This document shows positions 16,938 through 25,591 of a stretch of DNA of 37,914 bases, piece after piece. The DNA comes from an uncultured Acetatifactor sp. (GTDB taxonomy: Bacteria; Bacillota; Clostridia; Lachnospirales; Lachnospiraceae): positions 1 to 37,914 of the forward strand of contig CAJUTJ010000038.1 of assembly GCA_910589655.1 (NCBI GenBank), given 5' to 3'. A program made the translations under genes and the position numbers. The notes beneath the pieces were generated by a model that saw only the letters and a program-made list of their open reading frames with translations, was not told the DNA's origin and made no database searches. The first letter of the stretch is position 1, and every line of letters begins with the position of its first letter.

Positions 16938-17030
16938 GATATTTCTCAAAAACTACACAACACTGAAAACATGCTGTTACCGTTCATTCATTGCCGCCGC
17001 AGGGCATTTCCTCACCCGCAGTCCTCACGG

Positions 17031-18767
17031 CTATACTCTGCGGTAACGGTTTAAGCAGGAGTAGATTTCCTGTCCTCTGGGCACGGCATATCCGCCGGGG
17101 ATATAACCTCCCTCCGCGAAGAATTCCAATCCCTTCTTCTCCAGCTGACCGATGATATACTCCGCAATTTCCGGTAAAGTCTTTCTGCCGTCGATCAGCT
17201 TCTCCACCGCATATTTTAGGATCAGACCAAGGGATGCGGTCTGCTCGCTGTCAATAATTTGTTCTATATAACGCAGATCCACTGTCTGTCTGCCCAGCGT
17301 AAAGCCGTCACGCCCCATGACTTTCACCTTCAGACGCTCATACTCTCCCTGTTTGTATTCACCGGTGCGGTAATCGCGGCGCTTGGCCGTACCTTCCCCG
17401 TCCTTCGTCATCACTCGGCGGCTGGCAGGAAACTGAAATGCCCCTGTCTTCTCCGCGGCATTCAGAGGGAATTCCCCGCACAGCGCCTTTGCCTTCTCCG
17501 TGATATCCAGCGGATGATAATTATCCATTTGAATCACCGTATCCGCAATGTGGAAAAAGGCGCCGGAGCTGCCCGCCACAAGGATGGTGGATATTCCCGC
17601 CTCCTCATACAGCTGCCCTGCCCTTGACAAAAACGGAGTGATGGGCTCCTTGTCAGGGCTTACCACGCTCTGCATAAAAGCATCCCGAACCATGAAATTC
17701 GTGGCCGAAGTATCTTCGTCCAGCAGCAGTACCCGGCTGCCCGCCTCCATACCTTCCACAATCCCCGCGGCCTGAGAAGTGCTTCCGCTGGCATCCGCAG
17801 TGGAAAAGCTGTGGGTATCCTTTTTATTGGGCAGATCGTTAATAAACAGAGAGATATCCACGTCCTTGATAAAGCGTCCGTCCTCGGAGCGCAGCTTTAA
17901 GGCGCTGGCATCCGTGATCACATACTCCCTCCCGTCTCCCGCAATATGGTCATATACGCCAAGCTCCAACGCGGTAAGCAGTGTGGATTTCCCGTGATAA
18001 CCCCCGCCCACAATCAGCGTGATCCCCTTGGGGATACCCATTCCGGTAATCTTTCCCCTATGGGGCAGATCCATGCTGACCCGCAGGGAATCCGGCGATA
18101 TAAATTCCACGGAATCCTTCATAGGGCGGGAGGAAATACCGCTCTCTCTGGGAAGCACCGCATGATCCGCCACAAAGGCCGTCAGATTTCTCTCCGAAAG
18201 CTGTCCTCTGATATATGCCTGATCTTCCGCCAGCTCGATGACCTCCTTTACCGCCCGTGCATTCAGATTGCGGTAGAAAAAAGCTTTTTCCACACAGACC
18301 GGAAGGTACTCAAACAAAATCTTTTCCAGCTCTCTTGCGTTAATGGTTCTCCCGTTGGCGGGAAAGCCCACCGCAAACCGCGCCGTAACCCCTGTCTCTT
18401 TGACCTCGCAGGCAGTACGGCATAGCACCTCCTGCCCGCAGTGCGTCACCGAGATCAGGCCGCTCTTGCCGGAGCCCTTGGCCTTAAATGTAAAATGATT
18501 TACCTGAATCCCAAACTGGCGGGTGAGATAATCTGCCAGCGCATTCCTTGTCAAACTGTCTTTCAGGCAGAACTCCGGAAAGCCCGCCCCCTTCATGGGG
18601 ACAATCACGCTCAAATGGGAGGGCGCCGCAAAGGGATCTCCCTGAACATGGTCTATATTTAACTGATACCCGTTAAACTGATAGCTTCCGCGCAACGATT
18701 TATATGCGGGATAGCCCTTGTGATCAATGCTTCTAAGCTGGTTCTGTAAATCTCTTGATGACTGCAT
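17031..18767 (-). CDS. Predicted ATPase of the ABC class (COG3044 type)
   Basis: A 578-residue soluble protein. Its core ITLIVGGGYHGKSTLLTALE is a P-loop (GGGYHGKST) of the unusual form seen in COG3044/PF09818 ATPases. The Walker B-like part is VLLLDEDTSATNFMVRD, and YHPLDITEKAKAL follows. The N-terminal RGSYQFNGYQLNIDHVQGDPF and SLTRNALADYL are also typical. A eukaryotic relative, trypanosomal MRB1590, binds RNA; the bacterial function is unknown. The start at 18767 is chosen for GGAGGAAAGGAT immediately upstream; the frame is open for 18 codons before it. It is the last gene of the big operon, 74 bases after the vWA protein, and may be unrelated to it in function. Confidence 0.8.
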   Translation of the reverse strand: MQSSRDLQNQLRSIDHKGYPAYKSLRGSYQFNGYQLNIDHVQGDPFAAPSHLSVIVPMKGAGFPEFCLKDSLTRNALADYLTRQFGIQVNHFTFKAKGSGKSGLISVTHCGQEVLCRTACEVKETGVTARFAVGFPANGRTINARELEKILFEYLPVCVEKAFFYRNLNARAVKEVIELAEDQAYIRGQLSERNLTAFVADHAVLPRESGISSRPMKDSVEFISPDSLRVSMDLPHRGKITGMGIPKGITLIVGGGYHGKSTLLTALELGVYDHIAGDGREYVITDASALKLRSEDGRFIKDVDISLFINDLPNKKDTHSFSTADASGSTSQAAGIVEGMEAGSRVLLLDEDTSATNFMVRDAFMQSVVSPDKEPITPFLSRAGQLYEEAGISTILVAGSSGAFFHIADTVIQMDNYHPLDITEKAKALCGEFPLNAAEKTGAFQFPASRRVMTKDGEGTAKRRDYRTGEYKQGEYERLKVKVMGRDGFTLGRQTVDLRYIEQIIDSEQTASLGLILKYAVEKLIDGRKTLPEIAEYIIGQLEKKGLEFFAEGGYIPGGYAVPRGQEIYSCLNRYRRV

Positions 18768-18841
18768 ATCCTTTCCTCCATCCGCCTGCTTTTGCAGACA
18801 TTTTATAGTCCCTGTTTCCAAAGGACATTTTCGAATAAATT

Positions 18842-21800
18842 TTATTGATTTCTCTGATCCTTCTTTTTTAATAAAGCGGAAGTGTCCAAGGTCTGAGGTT
18901 CCGGCTTCTTGGCCGCCTTTTTGGGTTTCTTTTGTTTCTTCCTATCGGCAGAAGCCCCCGTCCCTCCGGCGGCTGCGGAATCTGCCGATGTACCCGTTTC
19001 CCCAGAGATATCAGAACCCTCCAAGGATCCCTTTCCTGACGAAACGCCGGAATCCGCCGATGCCCTTTGTCCGGCTGAACTCCCGATTCCGCTGGCATCC
19101 GGAGAACCTTTTTGGAGTTTTCCGGTCTCCTTCCTTTGCCGCCAGCCCGTCCAACGCTGTTTTGCGGCACGGTATAGCTTAGTATCCCGAGGCTGGAAAT
19201 GGAACCTTCGGAATGCAATATCCATGACAAACCACAATACCGCCGTAAGAAGCAGCCATTTTGTCAGTTCAAATCTTTCCCTCGTCTCACTCTTTCTCTG
19301 CTTCCAGAAATTTTCCTCCGAAGAAAGCAGCCTGCCGTACCGCTCCACAAAGCTTGTAAAAGCCGCGGTTCCTATGTCAAATTTATACTCGTCGGAATAC
19401 TGCACTGCCATGGCGGTGGTGACGGCATTGGTAATGCTTCCGTCGTCCAGCCTCCGCACACTTAAATTATAGATTCCCGTAATATCCGTATCCAGCTTGG
19501 CCTCATAGCTTCCCGGCGCCGTGGCGGACAGAGGCGCCGTCTGTGTATTCCCTTCCGGGTCGGTATACACCGCCTCCACCTTGGTCTGCTCCCCGTAGTC
19601 CAAAGCGTCATAGACAATCCGGGTGATTCCTCCGGCGGTCATCACGTCCACCGAATCCTCCCCGATGTCGGCGTTGCCCACGCTGTAATCAATGATACTC
19701 CGCCAGAGCTGGGCGTATTCGTTCTCCCCCGCAAAGCCTGCGGTCCACTGATTTGTCACATCCGTGTTCCATGCTGCCGTGTGGCCCAGACCATACTGCA
19801 TCACCGTAAGCACCGGATCCTCCTTCTCTGAGGCAATCAATACATTGGATGCTCCCTTGGGCGTAGCGCTGACATACCCGTAAATTTGAGGCCAGCCCTC
19901 TTCAAAAAGTCCGCTTGTGATTTCATTGCTGCCGTTCACCGCCAGCCCAAAGGTTCCGTTCTGCAGATAAGTATCCCCGCTCAAAAACACTTCCTGTGCA
20001 AAGATCTTCGGAATCTCCGAAGCCGTATCCGAATAGTAATAGCGGCCTCCGCAGTTTTCCGCCAGCCGTTTCAATATATCTGCATCCGATTCGGCGCCCA
20101 CCGCAACCGTGGATAAGGTTACGTTTTCCGCCGCATAGGATGCTATAATGTCACTGTAGTTTCTGCTTTCACCCTGTCCGTCCGTGAGAAGGATCACATG
20201 GCGGATATCGGCATCACAAGCCTTCACACCCTCTAAAGCGGCCCGCAAGGCCGGCTGGATGGTAGTCCCGCCGCCCTCCGCTATGGTTTCGATCTGTGCT
20301 TTGACGGTATCCTTATCGGACGCTTGGGTTGTCTCCACCACCCAGCTGAAGGTATCGTCAAAGGTAATAACCCCTACATAATCCGTGCTGCGCATTTGAT
20401 CCACCGCCGTCTCCGCCGCGGTGATAGCCAAATCCAGATTTGTGGCGCCGGTCTCTGCGCCCGCGCTCATACTGCCGGAATGGTCGATGACCATGACCAT
20501 AGCCATAGTGGGAATCTCGTCCACCCCACGCAGCTCCATATCCACCGGAAGCACCGTCTCCAGCACGGTTTCACGGTAGCCTCCCAAAGCAAAGCTGTCT
20601 TCACCGCCGATGCATATCAGACCGCACCCGTAGTCTTTTACATATGTCTCCACATTGTCCAGAAAGCCCTTTGGCAGGTCGGACAGGTACACATTCTCCA
20701 GCAGAATACTCTTATACTCCAAAAGCCCTTCCAGCGTGTCGGGCGCATTGATGGCGGACACCGCCCGATAGTTGCTCCCTACGCTGCGCAGCACCTTTTC
20801 AAACTGGCCGCTGTCCTCATTCATGCCGGATACCAGCAGTATCTTAGGCATGGAATCCACTACCGAATAGGCGTGAAAGCTGTTGTTTTCCTCACAAGTG
20901 TCTCCGGCCGCCGCTACTTTTACGTCAAAGCTTTCCACACTTTCGCCCGTCACATTTTGCTGGAACCTGAATTGATTGGCGCCTCGATTTAAATGTACGT
21001 CATAGCTTGCCGTCTGTATGGTTCCCGACCAAATCTGGATTTGTGCATCGGTGTCATAATTACTCTCCACCGTTACGGTTATGGAATACACATCTCCCTG
21101 ATACAGATAACCGGGCAGCTCCACGTTTTCCACATAAACATCCTGTCCCTGTGTCGTCTCATAGACAAGCGCCAGCAGCTCCACGTTTCCGGCTGTCAAG
21201 GCGGACGCCGCGGCGGACAGATTTCCCTTGGTCTCCCTTCCGTCAGTCAAAATGACTACGCGTCCGGCTCCGTCTGCCGGTATCATAGCCAGCGCCCGGA
21301 ACAGGGCGTCCTCAAAATTCGTCGCCGACTTGTCCGGAAGCGACATAATTTGCGAAAAATGATCCTCCTGCGTCAAAAACTGCTCCACAAGGGAATTTTT
21401 GCCGAACGTCACAATGCCGTACTGATTGTCTCCGGGCATTTCGTCCAGCGCATCTTTCAGGTAGTTTTCCATTGCCGAAAGGTTCTGCGCGTTACTGTTA
21501 GATATGTCTACCAGAAAAACGGTGGTATTTGCTCCTCCCCGTTTCTGAATGGAAAAACCGAACAGCGCCAGCAGAATCATAAGAACCCCTACAGCCCGCA
21601 CCACAAAATAAAAAAGCGGGCAGGCTCGTTTGGCCGAGGCGGATTTTCCCGTAAAAGAGATCCCGCGGTAACGCATCTGCCGCAGGTATATAATCCATTC
21701 CGCCGCCATAAGCAACAGGATAATCACCAACAGCACATTGCGAAGCTGCTTCTTTACAAGCTGCCCGCTGTAAGAATTCTGTCCCACGGTTCCTTCCGCA

Positions 21801-23590
21801 ACGGGCCGTCCGTCGGACTCTTCCTCCGTGGCAAAACGCACTACATAAGGTTCCGTTATATCCCCTGCGGCAACATGATACAGACCCGCCTTCTTCGTTT
21901 CCGCCGTCAGCGTACTCACGTCAAAATCCGCCTGAGGATGAAACAGTACCGATTCCCCCGCCTCATAGATATTGTCGGCCAAAAGCGAAGTTTCTCCCAG
22001 AAACCGAACCGCATTGGCTATAAAAACCGGGAATTCCGGCTTTAACGGAAAATCCGATTCCCGGATGTCAAAGCCCACGACCACCGTCTTTACACCGTCG
22101 TGTTCTCCGTAATAGCCTGCACACTGCTCTCCGGCCCACAGAAAGCCGGTTCCCCATGCCGGGACTTCATATATCTTCGTCTCGTTGACACCGATGAGAA
22201 AAGGCTGCAGACCCGCCGTCAGGTCGCAGTTTGTGACGCTGAGCATCACCCGTTCTGCCGTACCGCCCGCATTTCTTTCGTCACGGAATATCAGGCCTCC
22301 TGCATCTTCTGCAGAACCGATTTCGGCGCCGGCATCATAAATGCGCACCGGCTGCGTTTCCTCGGGAATCAAGCTGTCGCTTTGCACCTTGGTCAGGCTT
22401 GTTCCCGCTGCCGCCTGATAAGCCTTCTCAATATATGTGTTGCCATTGCCCACAAGCACCGCTTCCGCCCGTCCGGCCTGTTCCGGAACGGCATATGCCA
22501 CATTGTCTCCGGCAAGGGAATCCCTCCCGCCGCTTCCGGCAAACCGCACGGAACCGATTTCGCTGCGGAGCGGCTCCCCTCCCCATTCAAAGGGACTGAA
22601 AAAGCATAATGAAGTCTCCCCGGAAGCAACGGACATCTGTTTGATTTCCAGCAGTTTTCCGCCTTCATACAGGCTGACTTCCATGGAAGCCTCTCCGTCA
22701 CCGTAATTGGTAATGCCGGATGCACAAGTTATCATCCGGCTGTCCTCTTCCGGAGACGCTTCCGCCGTTTCCCCAGCTGTCCCTCCGGAAGCTTCCGCAT
22801 CCGTTCCCGCCGCTGTCCTTTCGGAAGTCTCCGTTCCGGCAGACTCCCCGCCGACAGCTTCCGTCCCTCTTCCGGCATGATCCACATAGGAGAGAAAATT
22901 ATTGGAAACATTATTCACTTCTCGTCCCGTCACAAGTACCTGCGCGTCAAAATACTTGGCAAAGCTCATGGCATCCTCGGCGCCGGTGCCGTCCGTGAAG
23001 ACTATGACCTCCGCCGTCTGCGCCTCCTCCCCGGATTCCCCGCCGGAACTTCGAAGCGTCTCCACCACACTCTCCGCATCCGACAGATTTCCCGGTCCGT
23101 CGCAGCACTCCACCTGCTCCAATGCCCTGTAGAGGCTGCTCTTGTCCCTCACCCCCACGGCAAGCAGTTCGGTTCCCATACAGTCGTTGACAACAACGGA
23201 AAAAGCCGTATTCTCCGAGGATGCTATCAGACTTCCGGCCTGTTCCAGCGCCTCCTCCATACGCGTTCTGCCTTCTCCCGCGTCATGCTGCATACTCCCG
23301 CTGGTGTCCAGCACAAGAATCACGTTTCCATTGCTTCTTCCCTGTCTGTGGATATAAGGTGACATCAGAGCCAGCACAAGCAGCAGCAAGATCAAAATCT
23401 GCAGATACATCAGGATATTGTGGATAAACTTTTCCAAAAATGTCTTGGACTGCTGATTCCTGAATAGTTTTTCCCATAACAAATTAGAGGAAATCTTATA
23501 GTCCTTCCCCTTTGGTTTTAACAAATATAAAATAATTACCACGGGCACCGACAGCAGCAGCGCCAGCGGCCACATACTTTCAAATATCAT
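18842..23590 (-). CDS. Giant membrane protein with three vWA domains and a GATase-like domain
   Basis: 1582 residues. Order: BatA-type N-terminus with two membrane helices (about 6-24 and 58-79); vWA domain 1 with MIDAS DTSGS (95-99); a Ser/Thr/Glu/Gly-rich linker near 240-290; an extracytoplasmic part; two further helices (about 617-640 and 660-680); vWA 2 with DISNS near 695; a beta-rich part; a glutamine-amidotransferase-like domain (about 910-1010, ICIGGEDSFALGGY); vWA 3 with DHSGS near 1040; a last helix near 1447 (LLLTAVLWFVMDIAF); a low-complexity Gly/Ser tail ending strongly basic (RKKQKKPKKAAKK). All three MIDAS motifs keep DxSxS, so all could bind metal and a partner. It looks like a fusion of a BatA-like protein with a GATase/vWA protein. 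Overlaps the DUF58 gene by 11 bases. Confidence 0.85.
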   Translation of the reverse strand: MIFESMWPLALLLSVPVVIILYLLKPKGKDYKISSNLLWEKLFRNQQSKTFLEKFIHNILMYLQILILLLLVLALMSPYIHRQGRSNGNVILVLDTSGSMQHDAGEGRTRMEEALEQAGSLIASSENTAFSVVVNDCMGTELLAVGVRDKSSLYRALEQVECCDGPGNLSDAESVVETLRSSGGESGEEAQTAEVIVFTDGTGAEDAMSFAKYFDAQVLVTGREVNNVSNNFLSYVDHAGRGTEAVGGESAGTETSERTAAGTDAEASGGTAGETAEASPEEDSRMITCASGITNYGDGEASMEVSLYEGGKLLEIKQMSVASGETSLCFFSPFEWGGEPLRSEIGSVRFAGSGGRDSLAGDNVAYAVPEQAGRAEAVLVGNGNTYIEKAYQAAAGTSLTKVQSDSLIPEETQPVRIYDAGAEIGSAEDAGGLIFRDERNAGGTAERVMLSVTNCDLTAGLQPFLIGVNETKIYEVPAWGTGFLWAGEQCAGYYGEHDGVKTVVVGFDIRESDFPLKPEFPVFIANAVRFLGETSLLADNIYEAGESVLFHPQADFDVSTLTAETKKAGLYHVAAGDITEPYVVRFATEEESDGRPVAEGTVGQNSYSGQLVKKQLRNVLLVIILLLMAAEWIIYLRQMRYRGISFTGKSASAKRACPLFYFVVRAVGVLMILLALFGFSIQKRGGANTTVFLVDISNSNAQNLSAMENYLKDALDEMPGDNQYGIVTFGKNSLVEQFLTQEDHFSQIMSLPDKSATNFEDALFRALAMIPADGAGRVVILTDGRETKGNLSAAASALTAGNVELLALVYETTQGQDVYVENVELPGYLYQGDVYSITVTVESNYDTDAQIQIWSGTIQTASYDVHLNRGANQFRFQQNVTGESVESFDVKVAAAGDTCEENNSFHAYSVVDSMPKILLVSGMNEDSGQFEKVLRSVGSNYRAVSAINAPDTLEGLLEYKSILLENVYLSDLPKGFLDNVETYVKDYGCGLICIGGEDSFALGGYRETVLETVLPVDMELRGVDEIPTMAMVMVIDHSGSMSAGAETGATNLDLAITAAETAVDQMRSTDYVGVITFDDTFSWVVETTQASDKDTVKAQIETIAEGGGTTIQPALRAALEGVKACDADIRHVILLTDGQGESRNYSDIIASYAAENVTLSTVAVGAESDADILKRLAENCGGRYYYSDTASEIPKIFAQEVFLSGDTYLQNGTFGLAVNGSNEITSGLFEEGWPQIYGYVSATPKGASNVLIASEKEDPVLTVMQYGLGHTAAWNTDVTNQWTAGFAGENEYAQLWRSIIDYSVGNADIGEDSVDVMTAGGITRIVYDALDYGEQTKVEAVYTDPEGNTQTAPLSATAPGSYEAKLDTDITGIYNLSVRRLDDGSITNAVTTAMAVQYSDEYKFDIGTAAFTSFVERYGRLLSSEENFWKQRKSETRERFELTKWLLLTAVLWFVMDIAFRRFHFQPRDTKLYRAAKQRWTGWRQRKETGKLQKGSPDASGIGSSAGQRASADSGVSSGKGSLEGSDISGETGTSADSAAAGGTGASADRKKQKKPKKAAKKPEPQTLDTSALLKKKDQRNQ

Positions 23591-24458
23591 ATATCACCCT
23601 TAAATCCTGAAACACAAGCTGATTTCTGTCCTTTCCGGCATCACAGAGCACATAGGCCCCCCTTCCTCCGGCACACCCTTTTCTCATTCGTTCCGTAAGA
23701 CGGTTCAGTTCCCGCTCATAGTGGTCGATGGCTCTGGCATCCACGGTCAGCCGCAGCTTGGACTCTGTCTCGGAATCAATCAAATTCAGCGCCCCCTCTA
23801 AGGTAATATGGAGCTCTTCCGATGCCATGGTATGCAGAACCACCGGACGCTGCTTACAATAATCCAGATACTGCAATAGTTTCTCGTAGCTCTTGGTATT
23901 TTCATCCAATAAATCGGGATGCAGAAAATCACTGATCAGCACCGTCACTCCCGGCCCTCTGCGCTGCATTTTTTTCACTGCGGAAAGCATATCCGCCTCA
24001 CCGGAAAAGGATAATCTTTCCAGCCAGCGTAATACCTTGGCAAAAGCATTCCGCCCGCCGCTCACCGAAAGTCTCCTTCCCATGTCCTTCATGTCGTAAA
24101 GCTGAAGCCTGTCCATGTTATTTAATGCCAAAAAGCTTACTGCCGCCGCCAAATCCCTCGCAAGCTCTGCCTTACTTTCGGCGCCGTAATCCATGGACGC
24201 GCTGGTGTCAACAAGAACGGAGACCACCGCCTCCTTCTCCTCCATATATTCGCGGATGTACAATTTATCCAGTCTCGCATATACGTTCCAGTCCATGCGG
24301 CGCAGATCATCCCCCGGCATATACTCCCTGAAATCCGAGAATTCCGCCGAGATTCCCTTTTGAACCGATTTTCGGTTGCCCGCCATATTCAGGCTGCTTT
24401 TGTGGGACATACGAAGCTGCAGCCGGGATAAGGTATCATAAAAAGTTGAATCAAGCAT
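23580..24458 (-). CDS. DUF58 domain protein (vWA-like)
   Basis: A 292-residue protein with the DUF58 core EFSDFREYMPGDDLRRMDWN followed by YIREYMEEKEA, then a vWA-like fold with VDTSASMD (83-90) and LISDF. DUF58 proteins regularly sit next to MoxR ATPases and are thought to present substrates or metal-dependent partners to them. No membrane helices are evident, unlike many DUF58 proteins, so it is probably cytoplasmic and membrane-associated through partners. It overlaps the MoxR gene by 8 bases and the vWA gene by 11, which implies matched production of the three. Confidence 0.9.
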   Translation of the reverse strand: MLDSTFYDTLSRLQLRMSHKSSLNMAGNRKSVQKGISAEFSDFREYMPGDDLRRMDWNVYARLDKLYIREYMEEKEAVVSVLVDTSASMDYGAESKAELARDLAAAVSFLALNNMDRLQLYDMKDMGRRLSVSGGRNAFAKVLRWLERLSFSGEADMLSAVKKMQRRGPGVTVLISDFLHPDLLDENTKSYEKLLQYLDYCKQRPVVLHTMASEELHITLEGALNLIDSETESKLRLTVDARAIDHYERELNRLTERMRKGCAGGRGAYVLCDAGKDRNQLVFQDLRVIYDI

Positions 24459-25407
24459 ACATAATCTTTTCCTTTGACTCTATAATCTGCCGGATCACCG
24501 TATCCTCGGTAACTCCTTCCGAGACGGCATCAAAGCTCAGCAGCACGCGGTGACGCAGCACCGGATAAGCCACACTCTGTACGTCTTCAAAGGATACGTT
24601 CAGCCGCCCTTCCATAAATGCCCTCGCCTTAGATGCACGGATCAATGCCTGTGCCGCACGGGGGCTTGCCCCCTCCCTGATATAGGGATTTTCCTCATGG
24701 GTAGCCATCACAAGCTCTAAAATGTAATTCATAACCGCATCCGCAACGGGAATCCGGGAGATCAGCTTCCGGGCCTGCAAAAGTTCCTCTCCGTTCATTA
24801 AACCGCGTATTTCCGGCGGTTCCTGCCCCTCGGTCAGTCCCACAATGCCCCGCAGCTCTTCTTTGCAAGGGAACTTCACCAAAATCTTAAACATAAAACG
24901 ATCCAGCTGTGCCTCCGGCAGCGGGTAGGTTCCCTCCTGCTCGATAGGATTCTGGGTGGCAAGCACTAAAAAAGGCTCTTCCAAAGTATGACTTTCGTTC
25001 CCCACCGTTACCGTATGCTCCTGCATGGCTTCCAGCAGAGCAGACTGTGTTTTCGGAGTGGCTCGGTTGATCTCGTCAGCCAGAACCAGATTGGCAAAGA
25101 CGGGACCTTTTTCAAACCGGAAACTGCTCTTCCCCTCATCCTTCACCATAATATTGGTCCCCGTCACGTCACTGGGCATCAGATCCGGTGTAAACTGAAT
25201 CCGCTTAAACGTAAGCAGGAAAACTTGGCCGATAGTGCGCACGAGCATGGTCTTACCCAGCCCCGGCATACCTTCCAAAAGGACATTCCCACCGGAAAGC
25301 AGCGCCAGCATAACCTGACGGATAATTTCCCTCTGGCCGATGATGCCTTTTCCGATTTCCCGTTCGCATTCCATAATTTTTTCTTGGTACAATTCTATTT
25401 CCGACAT
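24451..25407 (-). CDS. MoxR family AAA+ ATPase
   Basis: A 318-residue AAA+ ATPase with Walker A GMPGLGKT (46-53), Walker B VLADEINRATPKTQSALLEAM, sensor 1 ATQNPIEQEGTYPLPEAQLD and the C-terminal lid with GASPRAAQALIRASKA. MoxR proteins act as chaperones, often inserting metals or driving assembly of complexes with vWA partners. Here the two next genes encode exactly such partners. An AGGAG site precedes the ATG at 25407. The 185 bases upstream carry a direct repeat around a strong hairpin and could tune this half of the operon. Confidence 0.95.
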   Translation of the reverse strand: MSEIELYQEKIMECEREIGKGIIGQREIIRQVMLALLSGGNVLLEGMPGLGKTMLVRTIGQVFLLTFKRIQFTPDLMPSDVTGTNIMVKDEGKSSFRFEKGPVFANLVLADEINRATPKTQSALLEAMQEHTVTVGNESHTLEEPFLVLATQNPIEQEGTYPLPEAQLDRFMFKILVKFPCKEELRGIVGLTEGQEPPEIRGLMNGEELLQARKLISRIPVADAVMNYILELVMATHEENPYIREGASPRAAQALIRASKARAFMEGRLNVSFEDVQSVAYPVLRHRVLLSFDAVSEGVTEDTVIRQIIESKEKIMYA

Positions 25408-25451
25408 TATATTCTCCTATTCCGGTTCCGCCTCTTTATTCTGTTCCGCCT

Positions 25452-25587
25452 CTGTATTCCGGTTCCGTCTCTTCACTCCGGTCCCACCTCAGGGAAGAAT
25501 TTTTCTTCTGCATAATACCGCAGACGAAAATTTCTTCCGGGACCTTCGTTCCGTGACTGTATTCCGGTTCCGTCTCTTCACTCCGGT
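25452..25587. repeat. Direct repeat (31 bp) flanking an imperfect 19-bp palindrome
   Basis: Positions 25452-25482 and 25557-25587 are identical (31 bp, beginning CTGTATTCCGGTTCCG). Between them GGAAGAATTTTTCTTCTGC (25494-25512) pairs with GCAGACGAAAATTTCTTCC (25520-25538), two mismatches in 19. Shorter CGGTTCCG-like units continue to about 25425. The block fills the gap between the Gly/Asn-repeat gene and moxR and would be transcribed as part of the operon; it may be an mRNA processing or attenuation element, or a trace of a tandem duplication. Confidence 0.6.
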
Positions 25588-25591
25588 TCCG

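Noticed and set aside
20993..22045. Plus-strand frame of 350 codons opposite the vWA gene
   Set aside because: Shadow frame; Arg/His-rich, no start signal, no recognisable domain.
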